Assembly (NCBI GenBank): GCA_034509425.1
Contig: JAVTVJ010000143.1
Span: 806,001 to 870,000, forward strand
Source: Eopsaltria australis
Taxonomy: Eukaryota > Chordata > Aves > Passeriformes > Petroicidae
Direction: 5' to 3'
Length of the DNA stretch: 64,000 nt
The notes under the pieces: model-generated
The model's database searches: none
The model's input: the letters and a program-made list of their open reading frames with translations, nothing else
Told to the model about the DNA's origin: nothing
Position numbers and translations under genes: made by a program
Shown: piece after piece, positions 1-10,527 of the stretch
Numbering within the stretch: the first letter of the stretch is position 1
How the letters are laid out: each line of letters starts with the position of its first letter

Positions 1-3000
1 GTTTTGCTCCAAGGTGTGTAATTTGATATCTCATGAGATCTTAGTTAAGACACAAATACTTTGCAGCGTATGGAAATAGTAAGGCATGTACTAGACCTAC
101 CAACATGGGTTTCAGTGACAGCTTTCAACATATTGTTATTAACTGGGAACATTATTGTAAATAGGACCACTATTAGCAAGATGCTTTCAAAAGCTGGTTA
201 TTAGTCCAATAAGGTTTAGTATTTTCAGTAATAACCTAGGTGACACAAAATCTCTTATAGTGGGATTTGCAGGTAGTATACAAATTACTGAGATAGTAAA
301 GAAGAAACAGAACATGCTGGATTGGGGAGGAGGGTTCAAGAAGTACCTGCTTAAATTATCACAATGCAATATGTGCATTTTACTAGAGGCAAGTGAAACT
401 TGTCACACCTGACAATAAAGACTGAGATTCAACTCCACCCATCTCCTGTCCCTAAAAGGCATTTAAAGTAAGAGCATAGCTGGCCTAGGCTTCCTCTATA
501 GTCAAGGAAGAAAAGATGGCACCACCAGCAGAGAAATCTGACTGAAATGTGAAGGACTGAAGCCAAGGTCCTGTGCTCAGGGTGAAAAATCTGTCTTGCA
601 AATCTGTGCATGAAGAACAACAAAATTAACCACCTCAGCATGAGATATCAGTGCAGTGTTTGGTGACTAATGCGATACTCAGGTGTAAAAAAAAAGGCTT
701 TACCAAGTCAAAACAGGGAAGTGTTTTTTTCCCTGAACTGGCCACTATTAAACTCATTAGAAGAATTATATCTTCAATCTTGGCATTCCCAGTTCAGGAA
801 GAATATGGACATCTTAGCATTCTGAGTAAAGCCACAAAAATGATCTTGTAATAGAAAACAAGTCTTGCAATGCTATGAGTATAAGACTTTAATCTGCTGC
901 AATTAGTCAAAATGTAATGTGATATTTTTATATGTAGGTACTTTTGCATGGAGAAGACTCCTTACAGACTTTTAAAGTCTTTCATCAGTAGACACATAAA
1001 GATTCAGAGAGAACTGAGGCTGATGTTAAACAAATGCAACTGTGAAGCAGGATACGATTTCCTCTCTGTGCAGCTAGTTAATATTAAACATGTAATGAAA
1101 TCACAAAGCATTTGGAGTTTGTCAGACACGAACTGACATTTTAGCACTTTGGCACACATGATTACATGGGAGTGCTTAGGTTTAAAAGCATGTGCTTGGA
1201 CAGTTACTGCAGAGCAGCTGATGCATGGGAACTCATCAGCTAAAGTTAACCTGTTCTTGGATCAATATACTTCATTAAACATTCACTCCACAGCAGCTCC
1301 TATAAAAACATTTTGCAACCTAACTATACCTGAGAGGAAAAATACAGAGATTCACCACAGTCTGTTCTTACCTAGGGATCAAAGAAAAAGAAGCCTACAC
1401 CAGAAATAATGGGATACTAAGAAGAGGAAGAAAATCAAGCTGCACATCTTTATGTTAAAGCAGTACAAAGTCACATATGGAGGATGAGTGTGGACAGCTC
1501 CGTTACTCCAGGCTCAGTCTTCTGCATCACAGAAGCTCTACATTCCTCTGAAAACCTCAAACTTCATTTTGTGATTCAGATATCCTCATAAACACTAAAA
1601 TAATGTCAGCCTGAAGAAGCAACTCTGACGGATGGGATCTCTCCTTTGTTTGAATCAGTGGTCTAGCAAAACCTAAAGGCATTTATTTCAATGGCAATTG
1701 GTGCATCCTTACAATTATCCCAGCAACAAATGCCAGTATTACATGCTTCCCTCTGTTCTTGGGCTGCTTCTTAAGCCCCCCCAAGCCCTACAAACCCTTC
1801 CTATTCTCTTCCTCCATGGCTGAGCCTCCAGCTTTATTTTGGATAATCTCAATAAAACAGTTCCACATTCACTACACATAAATCTGTGCAAGTCGATCAT
1901 GCAGGGACAACACAAAATAAATGGAATTGAATACCAAGATGACACAGAGGAGATTGTACTTGAGTGTATTATTCGTTTCCATATTTAATTCATTACGTTT
2001 CTTCTTCTTCTTCTTTTTTTCCCCTTCCCCCCCTTTCAATTTATACAGAGCTGCAACACATTTTCCAGCCTGCTGTGCTGGAATGCTGCAGTGTCAAGGG
2101 ACTTTGCAGTTAAATGTAAGACCTTGTTGTTGTATTGTGCACTGGGCCTTCGTCCTCAGGAAACCGACAGCTCCAAGTTAGATAACAACTGGTAAATCAT
2201 CATCTTTGCTAAGTGTTTGCAAAGGCAGGTAGGGGGGCAGGAAGGAGCTTTCTTTAGAGTAGGAAAAGAAAGAAACATCTCTCTTAAGGGATTAAGAACT
2301 TCTCTGACCATCCATCTTTGAAGTCGCCTCCTAAATCTTTGTTTTTTCTGATACCAGTATTTCTTGACCTGTTTTTTTTGAGCAGGGAGAAGATCTCTCT
2401 CTGAGGGCTCTCAGCAAGGTGGGAAGGACAGAGGAGATGTGAATCAGAAAGAGGAAAGCATACCTTTTCAGGGGAGTGAGGGGGAAGAAATCCAGAAGCC
2501 AATTTCCTTTTGTACTTCAGCAGTGATCATTCATTATTCTCTAAGGGTTAACCTTGCCTGGAAAGCCCATGGGAGGAAGCGTGCACTGGTTGGTTGCAGG
2601 GACCGGATAGAATGACTTAATAGAACATGTTTTCTTTTCTAGCACCGCGATTCCCATGATTTTGTAATAAGCCAACCTTGAATCAGCTAGTGAAATTTCC
2701 CTTCCATATTCTCTAACACTTCTCTAAATTCACCCTCGTGTTTCTTGAAAGACCTGAAATTTCACATTCTCCCCCAACAATCAGAGAAAGCTGTTGACTT
2801 CACTTCCCTTGCCTAGGAGACAATGTTGTTCTTCTCACACCTCTGCTTCAGCCCTGAGCAGTTTCTACCTCAACCCAGCTGAAGTTCCATATGAGCAATG
2901 GTAACTATTTTTTCTTGGTTTTGTTCATCTGCATATGAAGTAATATAGTCCCATGGTGGCATGTTGATGCATGTAGAAGAGAAAAACAAAATACTTAATC

Positions 3001-5041
3001 CTAGCCAGATGAAAGGAAGGGAAAAAACAAAACAATAATCATGAGTTCCTCCACACTCCTGCTTGGTAAATTTTCCTTCTGAAGCCAGCTGTTTGACAGA
3101 TGGCTTTAAAAGTGAAGTTGTGTTCACTGCTCTTAGATAGGCTGATGGTCTCATTCTGTTTGTTTGTTTTTGGTTTGCAAAACTGCAGAGACAATCGGAT
3201 GGAAGTCACTGTTCTTCAGGTTCACAACTTCATTGTACAGCAAAAAGCCCACTGCAGTGATGTAGGGTGTACTGAGGATTGAACTGCTAGATCTGAAAGA
3301 AAGTTAGGATGGAGAGGGGAGGCAAGTCTGGACAGGGCTTTTCCAATTGCCTTTCCTGCTCTTGCAATGTCCACAAGCTTAATTTTTGTATGGTAGGAGT
3401 TCAGTGAGAACAAAGATTTCTGTCACCTTCAAGAATTATGTTATTCTTTGAGATCAGTGGGTTGTGGGGTTTTTTCCAGTATCTCTGATTTCTCTTCTTC
3501 CCCCTCCAGCCCCTGCCCCCTTCCCACACCCCCCCACTTCCTGCCATGCAGAAGAGAGAATTTCTAAACCTCCAAACATTTTTCAAGCCAGCAAATCTAG
3601 TTATATCAGCTACTATACTTTACTTCAATAATTGCAGGACGTTCTGCTTCGATCTTGGACCTTAAACTCATCAGGGCCCCTGACAGTGCCAGTCTCTGTT
3701 CTCTGCTCCTTCCATTACTTCCATATGGTTGGTCAGGCTCCTTACCCTCTTCATGGCCTCCTCCCATTCCTAAAAGTCCTCCTAACAGCTCTATTTCTTA
3801 TGGAAACTCTGAATAACTATCTTTCTCCACATCTTTCCATGTCCTCCTCCCCCTCAGCAGATCCCCACAATTTTGGTTGAAGGGACAATTAACCCTAACC
3901 ATCCAGAACACCACCGACAGCTGCCTCCTCCTTCCTGCCCTGCTCCCCACGCCAGTACCTGTGGCTCACCTGAGGAGATCACCAGCTGCTCAAGGCAGCA
4001 ATATCAGCTTCATATGTACACTCAACACGCCATGAAGGTGCAAAGGGCTGGCCCCAGGCGTAAGAATCCCTTAGATTCATATTTCTACTGACCACAGTAA
4101 GGTGACATCACCTGGGGGGACAATGAAACAAGGAGACTGAGAAGAGAGAAAGCAACCATATCACTGGGTTTGGCTTCTCTCTTCAATCTGACATTCAGCC
4201 CTGAACAAGAACCTTTCTGAATCTGATGCATCCTCTCCAGTTTTCTAGTCTTTTCAGGGCAAGGACTATTATTTTGTGTTTGCATGCCATCTGTGCTACC
4301 CAAAAGGCAGTTCTGGGTCAGTAAACGTCATTGTAGGACTAGCACTCATTATGGAAACAGAAGGGACAGAGAGCAGGAGAAGGGGAAAAAAATGGCACAC
4401 ATAGTGGATGGGATTAAGAACAGATAAGGGTGGAGAATAAAGGAAAAGACATGGTGGAAAACTCTCAGCACAGCCTGAACAGGTCTGTTTGCACAGTGTC
4501 ATACAGGGACAGATAAGAACCACTCTGTGCCAAGCCAACTGCATTCACTGCCCTCCAAGGAAAGACAATACCTGGCATGGTGGAAGACCACAGATCTGAC
4601 ACCTCTCTGGCTTTCACTGCACACAGGATTTTTTGATTGGCCACTGGAATCAAGAAGACACTGAAGTGAGCCACCCCACACCAACACATTTTCATTACAT
4701 TTCCATACTCTAGATCCAAAAGTGTCTCATAATTATGGGGAAATAAACTGCAAATCTCTCCAAGAAAATTATATGACAGTGAAAGAGTTATGACACAAGA
4801 CCTGTTTCTAGATGGCACTTATCACACGTTTAAACTCATCCTCAGTAGTAAACAACCTATTTTCTTGCTTATGTGCTCGAACAGAGCAAACACAGAGCAA
4901 CCCTGATCAGTGAATCCTGGTTTTCCTCCAGTTGACCCACATACAATTCACTGGCTGAAAGTCTATTGCAAAGTAATGCAAAAGTTACATGGGATCATCT
5001 GTGCTTAAAAGCTTTGTGAAAGAAGTGTATTTTCCAGGAAG
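1..5041. other. Non-coding stretch, no gene seen
   Basis: All six frames are broken by frequent stops. The open stretches present are under about 120 codons and carry no recognisable domain. What stands out is a pyrimidine tract at 1998-2036 and a weak acceptor-like pyrimidine run ending in TAG near 2641, which leads into sequence with early stops in all three frames. There are no CR1, LTR or tRNA-like sequences. I read it as ordinary intergenic or intronic bird DNA. Confidence 0.7.
1998..2036 (+). repeat. Polypyrimidine tract (TTC-rich)
   Basis: About 39 bases are almost purely C and T. They start with several TTC units and pass into T and C homopolymers. This is simple low-complexity sequence; no splice acceptor with a plausible exon follows it. 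Confidence 0.8.
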
Positions 5042-5186
5042 TGCCTGAGATTAGCTTGGTTGGTGAGAGCATGGTGTTAATAATGCCAAGGTTATAGGTT
5101 CGATCCCCGTATGGGCCATTCACATAAGAGTTGGACTCAATGATCCTTGTGGGTCCCTTCCAACTCAGAATGTTCTGTCATTCTGA
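5042..5186 (+). mobile_element. tRNA-Ile-derived SINE with CR1 tail (TguSINE1-like)
   Basis: The head (about 5042-5118) resembles a tRNA-Ile. It has an A-box-like element at 5052-5063 (TAGCTTGGTTGG), the anticodon AAT at 5079-5081 in its loop, a B box at 5097-5107 (GGTTCGATCCC), and an acceptor end reading GGGCCA. A short linker follows, then a body with the phrase TTGGACTCAATGATCCTTG (from 5131) and GGTCCCTTCCAACT, which is the 3' end of avian CR1. It finishes with two rough units of the CR1 terminal microsatellite (near 5171-5185). This head-plus-tail architecture is known for TguSINE1 in passerine birds, where the CR1 machinery is thought to move it. The B box is intact and the A box has one change, so this is a fairly young copy. 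No target-site duplication is evident, as is usual for CR1-driven insertions. The family name comes from memory of the architecture, not a database match. Confidence 0.88.
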
Positions 5187-5218
5187 AAGGTGAGATGAAG
5201 CTTGTTCAGTGTGCAAAG

Positions 5219-5289
5219 GATTTGCTCCAAAGCCCACCGAAGCTGCTGGAAGGACTTAGGTTGATTCCAATGGTCTTTGGATCAGAACC
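5219..5289. repeat. Old near-palindromic sauropsid repeat, copy 1
   Basis: The left arm reads CTCCAAAGCCCACCGAAG and the right arm reads TTGATTCCAATGGTCTTTGG followed by ATCAG. The arms are near reverse complements around a short centre. The same arrangement recurs at 37577-37655 and 47029-47100. From memory, phrases like TCCAAAGCCCACTGAAGTCA recur in bird, crocodile and turtle non-coding DNA; I cannot assign a library name. It lies about 30 bp downstream of the SINE. A non-autonomous DNA element (MITE-like) is one explanation, because both arms are retained. Confidence 0.6.
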
Positions 5290-6103
5290 AAGGGAGGAAG
5301 AACTGACGCCAGGCATAGAGGGTAACATAAAAGAAGGCACAGAAAATAAAATTCAAATTTATATACAGCCGGAGATGTCATACTCATACTGCAAATTGTT
5401 AAAAGATACTGTTATGGATCTGTTTCTTAAATGGCCTACAGTGGTGAAATGTCCCAGATCCAAACCTTGTCCATCACACCATGATTCATACAGTGACACT
5501 ACAAGTCACAGCACATGTTCCTCAACCAGGAGATAAGAAACTATGCCTGGTAAGAAAGAAAATCATCTCCTGTGTCTATGAGATGGTGTCTCTGCTGAGA
5601 TAACCAGTGTGCACCAGCTGTTATGTTTTTCATCTGTTGTACTGCACTGACATACTCATTTATTACAGACCACTGCCATCAGATGCCAACAGCTGCAGCT
5701 CATCGGCCTACGGTTGTTTCTGATGAAGTGCTTTTCAGATCAGAATATGCCAATCCGTCAAACCCAAGACTTCTGATGGGGCGAGAGAGTTCAACCAACT
5801 CCCTCCAGTTTTAAATTCCACTTTTGTTTTTAAAATTAAACCACTGGTAATAAAAGAATAAAACACAAAGCAGAAGTCAATATTGAAATCAAATGTTTTA
5901 GCTGATGTTAGAGGAAAAGGATTCAGAACTTGGGTTTTCATTTTGCAAAAATTTCTAAAATTCTGGCTGTTGGCCCAAGTTTTAAACCCAGGTTCGGTTA
6001 AAAAAAAATCCTGAAAATGTTCACAGGATAGGAAAGCCATTTCCTGCCAACTCTATATTGGCTTACAGTTCTGACGCATGCAAGCTGGATTTGAATTAGC
6101 AGA

Positions 6104-6170
6104 TTAGGCCCAGATCCAAAAAGGGACCTAGGTACTTAAAGTGGGACTGAGGTATGTGAGGCCCAGACAA
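6104..6170. repeat. Old degenerate repeat (AGATCCAAAAAGG...TTAGG type)
   Basis: The phrase GGCCCAGATCCAAAAAGGGA is followed by CCTAGGTACTTAAAG and then a second GGCCCAGAC-type phrase. It resembles a dispersed sauropsid repeat that I remember as carrying TTAGGNNCCTAAA between AGATCC-type ends. The copy is strongly diverged and assignment is by memory only. No coding or regulatory role is implied. Confidence 0.4.
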
Positions 6171-6973
6171 AGGTCCTCCACAGTCCCTGGAAACCACTGA
6201 GTTTTCAAAATTAGTAATTCCGCTTTGGAGAATGCCCGAAAGCACCTCAGCTTCGACATGCAGTTCCATGCCCACCTCTCCTCTTCACCTCCAGCTGCAC
6301 CTCCCCAGGATCTCCTGGAGCATGGCCACCACCCTTCAAACATGCAACGGCAACTCCACTTTCTTCCAAAGCACAAACAGAGGAAGAGGTGGTACCACCT
6401 TATCATACAATAGCTCAGTGCTTGGAGCATACACCCAAGCCAGAGCTGCTTTCCCTCAGCCTGTGAGGACTCAGCCCTGCACTGCAGAGGGTGCCCTGGC
6501 CAGAGCCCTCCCTCTTCTTCCCCCTGCACTTCAGTTGCACGCAAAAAATAAAAAAGATCTTGGCCCTGGTTTCCTCTGTCAAGTTTTGTATAAATACCTG
6601 ATCTTGCTATTTTCAATGTGTGAATATATAAAACACTGTCTGAGGAAAACATGCTTAAAAGCCACATGCTTTCTCTTCAAAAGAGTCTTTTGAATTAAAG
6701 GCATCCCCTTGCCCTCAGCATTGCCTTTGCCTATCTTGCACATCTCCCCAATCAATACTGGCCTGTTTCCTCTTTCCCCACATTTTGTGGGTCAGGATGA
6801 GGCTCTTGGGTCTTACCCCTTGCTCCCTATGGCACACACAGGGTGGGTTCAGCTTTCTATCACTTGGTAGGAGGACACAGTCTGCTCTCAGGCCTCAGAG
6901 GCGTGCAGCCCCACTGTGCTGTTATTCCTGCCTGTGCATATACAGAGAGGGGAATTAGGCTTTCTTGTTTACA

Positions 6974-7017
6974 TCTTCTCTTTTCTTTTTCACCCCCTCC
7001 TTTTTTCCCCCCTTCTT
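6974..7017 (+). repeat. Polypyrimidine tract
   Basis: About 44 bases are almost purely C and T, including runs of T and C. AATAAA follows directly at about 7019. It sits 170 bp before the CpG islet at 7185-7405 and has a purine counterpart on the far side at 7447-7500. Confidence 0.8.
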
Positions 7018-7184
7018 AATAAAGAATGTTTTTAAAAACAAGTGCCTGCATTTGAGCTCCTGCGAACTCCAGTTTCCTTGGAGAAATGTTTGCGCTCTTT
7101 AACTTAAAGAATTTCTGAAACATATAGGAAAGGAATTTCATAAACTGCTCATTGAAAAACATTCCATACATTCCCCTCTCATCC

Positions 7185-7405
7185 AGAGACACCCGTGTGT
7201 GGTCTCCGACAAGGTCAGGTTTGGGGCTACGTAACGGGGACAAAGATTCCAGCGCTCGGAAAACAACAGATACCACAGACCATGGGACGGGGGGGAAAGG
7301 ACCTCGTGACTCCCGTTGCTGGAGGCCGGGAGACCACCGGAAAGGCAACAGACAGTAAACACTGTGCGTTATCCCGGGGAGGAAAATCCCAGCGCGAACC
7401 TCCCA
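7185..7405. promoter_or_regulatory. CpG-dense islet 1
   Basis: About 15 CpG dinucleotides fall in roughly 220 bp, against a background with long CpG-free stretches. The block includes TACGTAACGGGG, AGCGCTCGG and CAGCGCGAAC. It is too short for a classical CpG island, but persistence of CpG suggests either hypomethylation in the germ line or a recent origin. Open frames across it exist on both strands and look like a side effect of GC richness. It could be a small regulatory element, an unrecognised young repeat, or an old promoter; no TATA box or exon chain is visible. Confidence 0.35.
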
Positions 7406-7446
7406 CAAATCTGTTGAGAGAGTGACATCAGGCTCTGCAGTGCTGA

Positions 7447-7500
7447 GGAATGGAGAAGAGAGAGGGGGGGAAAAAAGAAAAGAAGACAAAAAGAGAAAAA
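7447..7500 (+). repeat. Polypurine tract
   Basis: About 50 bases are nearly all A and G (GAGAAGAGAGAGGGGGGG, then A-rich). This is low-complexity sequence able in principle to form triplex structure. It mirrors in composition, but not exactly in sequence, the pyrimidine tract at 6974-7017. Confidence 0.75.
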
Positions 7501-9594
7501 TGGTGTTTGCCACTTATTATTTAATCTGAGAAAGGTGAGGGCAATGAGGGAGGTCCTTGAGAGGCAGAGTGGATGGCTGTTGCAAATGGTGGGCAGTCAG
7601 ATTGGGAGATGATTACAGATGGATAGGGTGGTGGGAAGAGCACCCTGGGTTTAGATTGTCTCCTCTCTGTTTTGAAATCAGGGAGGCATGTTTGCCAGCC
7701 CTGCCATCCCTTGGGGCACTCTGAAGCTCTAGGAATGAGCACTCTGCACATCTTCAGTTTACACTGTTTGCAGAAACCATAACGTTATTTCCAAACCAAG
7801 TACTCTGAAACATGCCAAAGGCACCATTCCTAATCCACTACGATGGACATGACTCACGGCAGGTCTTAAAACAAAATTACCCAAAGTTAGGAAAAAAAAG
7901 CATCAGGGAAATAGTCTCTTGGAGAAAGTTCTTCTCCAGTACCTGATGAAATGTCACAAGATGTGTTTTATTACAAAATTTTCCACTGAAGTCTACATGC
8001 TAGAATTGATTTCTGACTTCAGATCAACTGGAAACATGTCAATTCACAGGAGATCTTTTGAAAAAGTCCCCTATATAAATAAGTCTGAACTGGAAACCTT
8101 CTTTTTGTGGAAATTGGAAAGTAAGACCACACCTGGACCATCATTCATGTTGTCCTGCTCATCTTGTAACACCATTCACATTAGTGTGGATCATACATCA
8201 CCATTCGCACTGCAAAGTGCAGTTGTTTCAATTTTGTGAGGTATTGATGGTTTTTCAGAGCTCACTAGTGATGACATCCACTCAATGCAATCAGGATCCA
8301 AAGCTTTTAATCTGCTCCTTGTGTCACTCCAGCAGATAAGGAAATCCTTCATACTCAGCAGTCACCAGTACATTAGAAAGGTTTGAACCTAGGCTGTTCT
8401 TGTTTGGACTTGGCTCCATTCATGAGCAGAGGTTAAAAATAAGCTTTGACTTGAGATGTCAGACCTTTAGTCACCTTTACAGAAGTTTCACATTGCATTA
8501 AACTGACCACAAACAACAGCCTGTCTAGATTTCTGCAGCAAACCACAAGGAATGAAAAATGGCTGACAACAAATACGCACTCTTGACATTACAGTTGCTT
8601 AACTCTTTAAATCTGGGATCCTGAGACAGGAAAAAAAGAAGTGCAAGGCATAATTACAAATACCCGACTTCATCTTGTGCATCATCCTGGATGGATGAAA
8701 TGGCTGGCACAAATAAAGCTCTGCTAGCAAAGCACAACAGATTGTCTTCATTGCTGCTGCTGCTGAAGGTTGTCTCTGCTCTCCTGTTAGTTCTCTCCTA
8801 GCTCTTTATAAATTCAATCCAGATATTAACAATATCCATTAGCTTCTCCAGAAGATTATCTCAGCTTTAGTGACTGGAATGCAGGGATTAGAAAAAAAAA
8901 AAAACCATTCGGTTTTGTTTTTAATAAAAGTATACGTTGATTTAAACTGATGGCTTTTAACATCTGTTGTGCAAGTCTTTGTGGTAATAACCCTCAGAGA
9001 TTGTTGGAGAGAGAGATCATTTAGTAGGTAATAAACATCAGTGATTTCATTAATGAAATATTCTAGCATAGACATTACAAATGGGAAGAAGCAAGGCTTC
9101 CACCTGCTTAATGATTTCATTGCTGAGGCTAAAAGTGGCTGCTGCTGGCAGGGCAGGAGATGCCCTGGTACCTCTTTCCCCAGCTGTGGGCACGTGCAGT
9201 AGAGAAGAGTTGCCTCAGGGGCCTATCAGGAAGCTTCTGGCTATCAACATGTGAGGCACAGATTTCGAAATGCCTTACCAACAAGGGCTTGTCCTTAGTT
9301 CCTGACATTGCTGCAACCCAGCTGACAACTCTTTCTTGGAGCACTGGATGCCTGTTAGCTGGAAAACAGTGACAGATTGAGCAGGGAGTACGGGAAGTTG
9401 ATGGGTCACTCAAGTGAATCCAAAGAACTACAGTTCCTGGCAGAAGAGGTGAAAACCTTCTGTAGGAATCTTTTCATCTTCCTCCACAGGGAGAAGTTTT
9501 GAATGCAATTTCCAGCCAAACACAAATTTCTTCTGGAAGTCTTTATTGATCGTGTGCGTAAATGTGGAGGGGAGATCCTTCAGAGACCAGTTTT

Positions 9595-9614
9595 ACAAAC
9601 AACAACAACAACAA
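9595..9614 (+). repeat. (AAC)n microsatellite
   Basis: About six consecutive ACA/AAC triplets form a short, ordinary microsatellite. Confidence 0.85.
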
Positions 9615-10196
9615 AGCTGAAAGCTTCAAAGACAAAAAGATCATGGGGTGGAAGAGAGAAGTTCTTTCCTGTCTTGCAGACTTTCAGAGAGCCAGAAATG
9701 AATTGAAATATGGGGAAATGCCCTTGCCCACATGAGGGTACAGGGCCCCCACCCACCCAGAACATATTCTGGTGCCTGTTCACAGCAGTTCTCCTTTCCC
9801 TGCACAGCAAATACCAGGGCACGAGGGAGAAAAGTGTGCCTTTGGATATCGGCTCATCATGGGGCCCTAGGCACAAAGGGGAGCAAGAAGTTATTTCCCT
9901 CCTCTCCCCTGTATCAGCTAGTCAGCAGCTCCTGTCCTACCTGAGATACTTGCTGTACCACAAGCCATCCAAGGGAGTGTTCAATCCCATTTCTGAACGC
10001 TGCTCCCTCCTCAGTGAGGAGAAAGGCACCCCAAAGCCCCTTTCCTCCTGCCTTGATGCTGCCTGATGCCTGAAGGATTTTTTCTGCTTTTCTTCTGAAT
10101 ATTTCTTACACTGTTCCCTACATTCACAAGTATTAGCATGCACACTTGTGATGCTTTAGGTGATAGTTGAGCCTGGTTTCATGGTGTTTAGGAGGC

Positions 10197-10527
10197 TGGT
10201 AGACTAAACACCCCTGAAACCACGTAGAGTTAGAAGACCAAACACCCTGTTTTTGTGAGCCCTCAAGGTCTCCTAGTAGGACAGATTCTGTAAACTAGAA
10301 GTTAGCCCACCCAGGCCCCTTATTGGGCCCTCCTGGTAGATATGCTAATGTGTAGAGTCTTTAATTGTATACTCGACTGGGGGGACGGGGCTTTTGCGGC
10401 GTGTTCTACCTGGACGGCAGAAGCCATCGAACGGGATCCTATTAAAATACCGAGGGAAACAACCCCCAACCCTCTAACCGTGTCTGAGCCTTTATTTCCT
10501 AAGACCAGAAAAAGGCATCATGCCACA
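10197..10527 (+). mobile_element. Probable solo LTR of an endogenous retrovirus
   Basis: This block is richer in CpG than its flanks. It has an LTR-like order: a U3-like part, a GC-rich stretch (near 10380-10430), a variant polyadenylation signal ATTAAA (about 10441-10446), then a U5-like part containing GTGTCTGAGCC and TTTATTTCC (about 10480-10500). Bounds of 10197 (TGG...) and 10527 (...CACA) give TG/CA ends, a 331-bp length, and matching 5-base flanks GAGGC at 10192-10196 and 10528-10532. I estimate such flanks could arise by chance in roughly one search in twelve, so the boundaries are tentative; the start may lie further left, near 10147. No gag, pol or env sequence adjoins it, hence solo. 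The ERVL or ERVK class cannot be decided by eye. Confidence 0.5.

Larger units (their letters stand above)
5290..10196. other. Non-coding stretch, no gene seen
   Basis: This stretch holds an old repeat at 6104-6170, a CpG islet at 7185-7405 and flanking purine/pyrimidine tracts, each listed separately. Long open frames near 6128-6667 occur on both strands across the same DNA, which argues against either being coding. A 13-base A run lies at 8892-8904, a TGC triplet run near 8752-8765, and an AAC-rich run at 9595-9614. Nothing else is recognisable. Confidence 0.7.

Noticed and set aside
2625..2690. Splice acceptor at TTTTCTTTTCTAG followed by an exon
   Set aside because: All three frames hit stops within about 40 bases and no good donor follows.
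5042..5118. tRNA-Ile gene
   Set aside because: The tRNA-like part has mutations in the A box and acceptor stem and is fused to a CR1 tail, so it is the head of a SINE rather than a functional tRNA gene.
5147..5536. 129-codon open frame starting in the SINE tail
   Set aside because: It begins inside a retroposon and runs through an old repeat; the translation has no recognisable features.
6128..6693. Long open frames on both strands (179 codons minus, 153 codons plus)
   Set aside because: They overlap on opposite strands over the same DNA, have no recognisable domain, and no splice context supports either.
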